Source: Aegilops tauschii subsp. strangulata (taxonomy: Eukaryota > Streptophyta > Magnoliopsida > Poales > Poaceae). From it: DNA of 64,000 bases. The stretch covers positions 505,308,544 to 505,372,543 of the forward strand of contig NC_053037.3 of the NCBI RefSeq assembly GCF_002575655.3, given 5' to 3'. The position numbers and the translations under genes were made by a program. The notes under the pieces were generated by a model. The model had not been told where the DNA came from, did no database searches, and worked only from the letters and a program-made list of their open reading frames with translations. Below are positions 63,366 through 64,000 of this stretch, piece by piece; within the stretch, counting starts at the first letter, position 1; each line of letters begins with the position of its first letter.

Positions 63366-63671
63366 CTCCCTCCTTTCCGGTTTATAGGGCTTAATTCAAA
63401 AATCTCACCAACCAAGATGGTGAGTGGTGGAATATTTTAAGTAGTTTGCAAAAGCACCTAATTAATGCTCTTGTTTTTCTCAAAAAATTATGTTTATCAA
63501 TGCATGCATGCATAAAGTACATGCATTGGTTAATTTTCTCTTAATACTTGCATGCAATGATTTAATGCACCTTGGAATCTGAACATGTGTTGGGGAACAA
63601 CCAAATTGAGCCTTATAAAATGGAAAAACTAAAATTTTGAGATAAGCCCTATAAAACCGGAAAGGAGGGAG
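63366..63671. mobile_element. Stowaway MITE
   Basis: 306 bp, TA at 63,364-63,365 and 63,672-63,673, termini CTCCCTCCTTTCCGGTTTAT and ATAAAACCGGAAAGGAGGGAG-type complement. The interior includes TTAATACTTGCATGCAATGA and TTTAATGCACCTTGG, which resemble sequence just upstream of the SINA-like gene at 61,650-61,675. Confidence 0.92.
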
Positions 63672-63775
63672 TAGAAAAAGAAGTACTCCATCCGGGAATA
63701 GTGCCGCACTTCCAAACTAGAACCGTCAATAAATTTTGAGCTTGCGTCTCGTCACATTCCAAATTACTCCATGCT

Positions 63776-63919
63776 ATATTGCATTGCAAACCTGTTCACA
63801 CCGATCACAACCTAAACGGTTTCCCACTTAGGAGCGTATTAGTACCACGATATATTGAATTGCAAACCTGTTCACAACGATCACAACCTAAACGGTTTCC
63901 CACTTAGGAGCGTATTAAT
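63776..63919. repeat. 76-bp direct duplication in a promoter
   Basis: ATATTGCATTGCAAACCTGT at 63,776 and ATATTGAATTGCAAACCTGT at 63,852 start two copies that agree through CGGTTTCCCACTTAGGAGCG with only a few differences. The second copy ends about 8 bp upstream of a TATA box. Confidence 0.9.
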
Positions 63920-63926
63920 ACTCGGT

Positions 63927-64000
63927 TATAAATACTAGTATGCCAAGATGACTGCACATTCCTCCTCAACTCCTCATCCACAAAAACAAACAAGTCATTC
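63927..64000 (+). promoter_or_regulatory. Promoter and leader of a gene continuing beyond the window
   Basis: TATAAATA at 63,927-63,934 is followed after about 30 bp by a CA/CT-rich, AC-rich leader (CTCAACTCCTCATCCACAAA and AACAAACAAG) typical of plant 5' untranslated regions. No ATG start appears before the window ends, apart from those before the expected transcript start. Confidence 0.5.

Overview
This window reads as nuclear DNA of a Triticeae grass (wheat, barley or a relative). The evidence is the mixture of nested LTR retrotransposons whose LTRs open TGATACGTCTCC, several Stowaway MITEs flanked by TA and opening CTCCCTCC, CACTA-type and Mutator-type termini, and high-GC grass genes with TATA boxes. 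Family names are from memory and only superfamily-level calls should be relied on. Everything was read by eye, without alignments or searches.

The dominant structure is a very large inverted repeat. The left arm (about 9,190-19,266) reappears as its reverse complement in the right arm (about 46,879-61,622), with 27.6 kb between them. Two hand-compared stretches gave 4 differences in about 145 bases and about 10 in about 270. The arms carry the same features in mirror order: a short hairpin, a promoter and first exon, a 39-bp repeat, an intronic hairpin, a 79-bp repeat, a broken exonuclease-like gene, four ~0.4-kb repeat cores, a 71-bp repeat and a CACTA-type terminus. The left arm lacks a 4.0-kb and a 0.47-kb segment; the right arm lacks one MITE. 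After allowing for these and for repeat copy number, the arm lengths agree to within roughly 0.1 kb.

Layout: 0-6 kb holds GGCCC-rich repeats and a minus-strand, exon-like locus with duplicated exons. 6.7-8.8 kb is a tandem array of ~450-500-bp units. 9.2-19.3 kb is the left arm. 19.3-36.7 kb is a three-level nest: a Copia gag-protease fragment split by a gag-protease-only LTR element (20,235-35,651, target duplication AACAC), which is split in its own 5' LTR by a second LTR element (20,528-27,576, target duplication TGGGC). 36.7-38.3 kb is a stretch without recognised features. 38.3-46.9 kb holds a Helitron-like end, a Gypsy 5' LTR, and a minus-strand gag-protease element with a Mutator-like insertion. 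46.9-61.6 kb is the right arm. 61.7-64 kb holds an intact SINA-like RING E3 ubiquitin ligase gene and, at the very end, the promoter of another gene.

Only two protein-coding genes look intact: the SINA-like gene (61,732-62,644, one intron) and a single-exon 180-residue gene of unknown function (59,368-59,910, minus). The outer end of the right arm lies in the SINA-like promoter, and the right arm keeps more genic content, so I infer that the right arm is closer to the ancestral arrangement and the left arm is a derived inverted copy.
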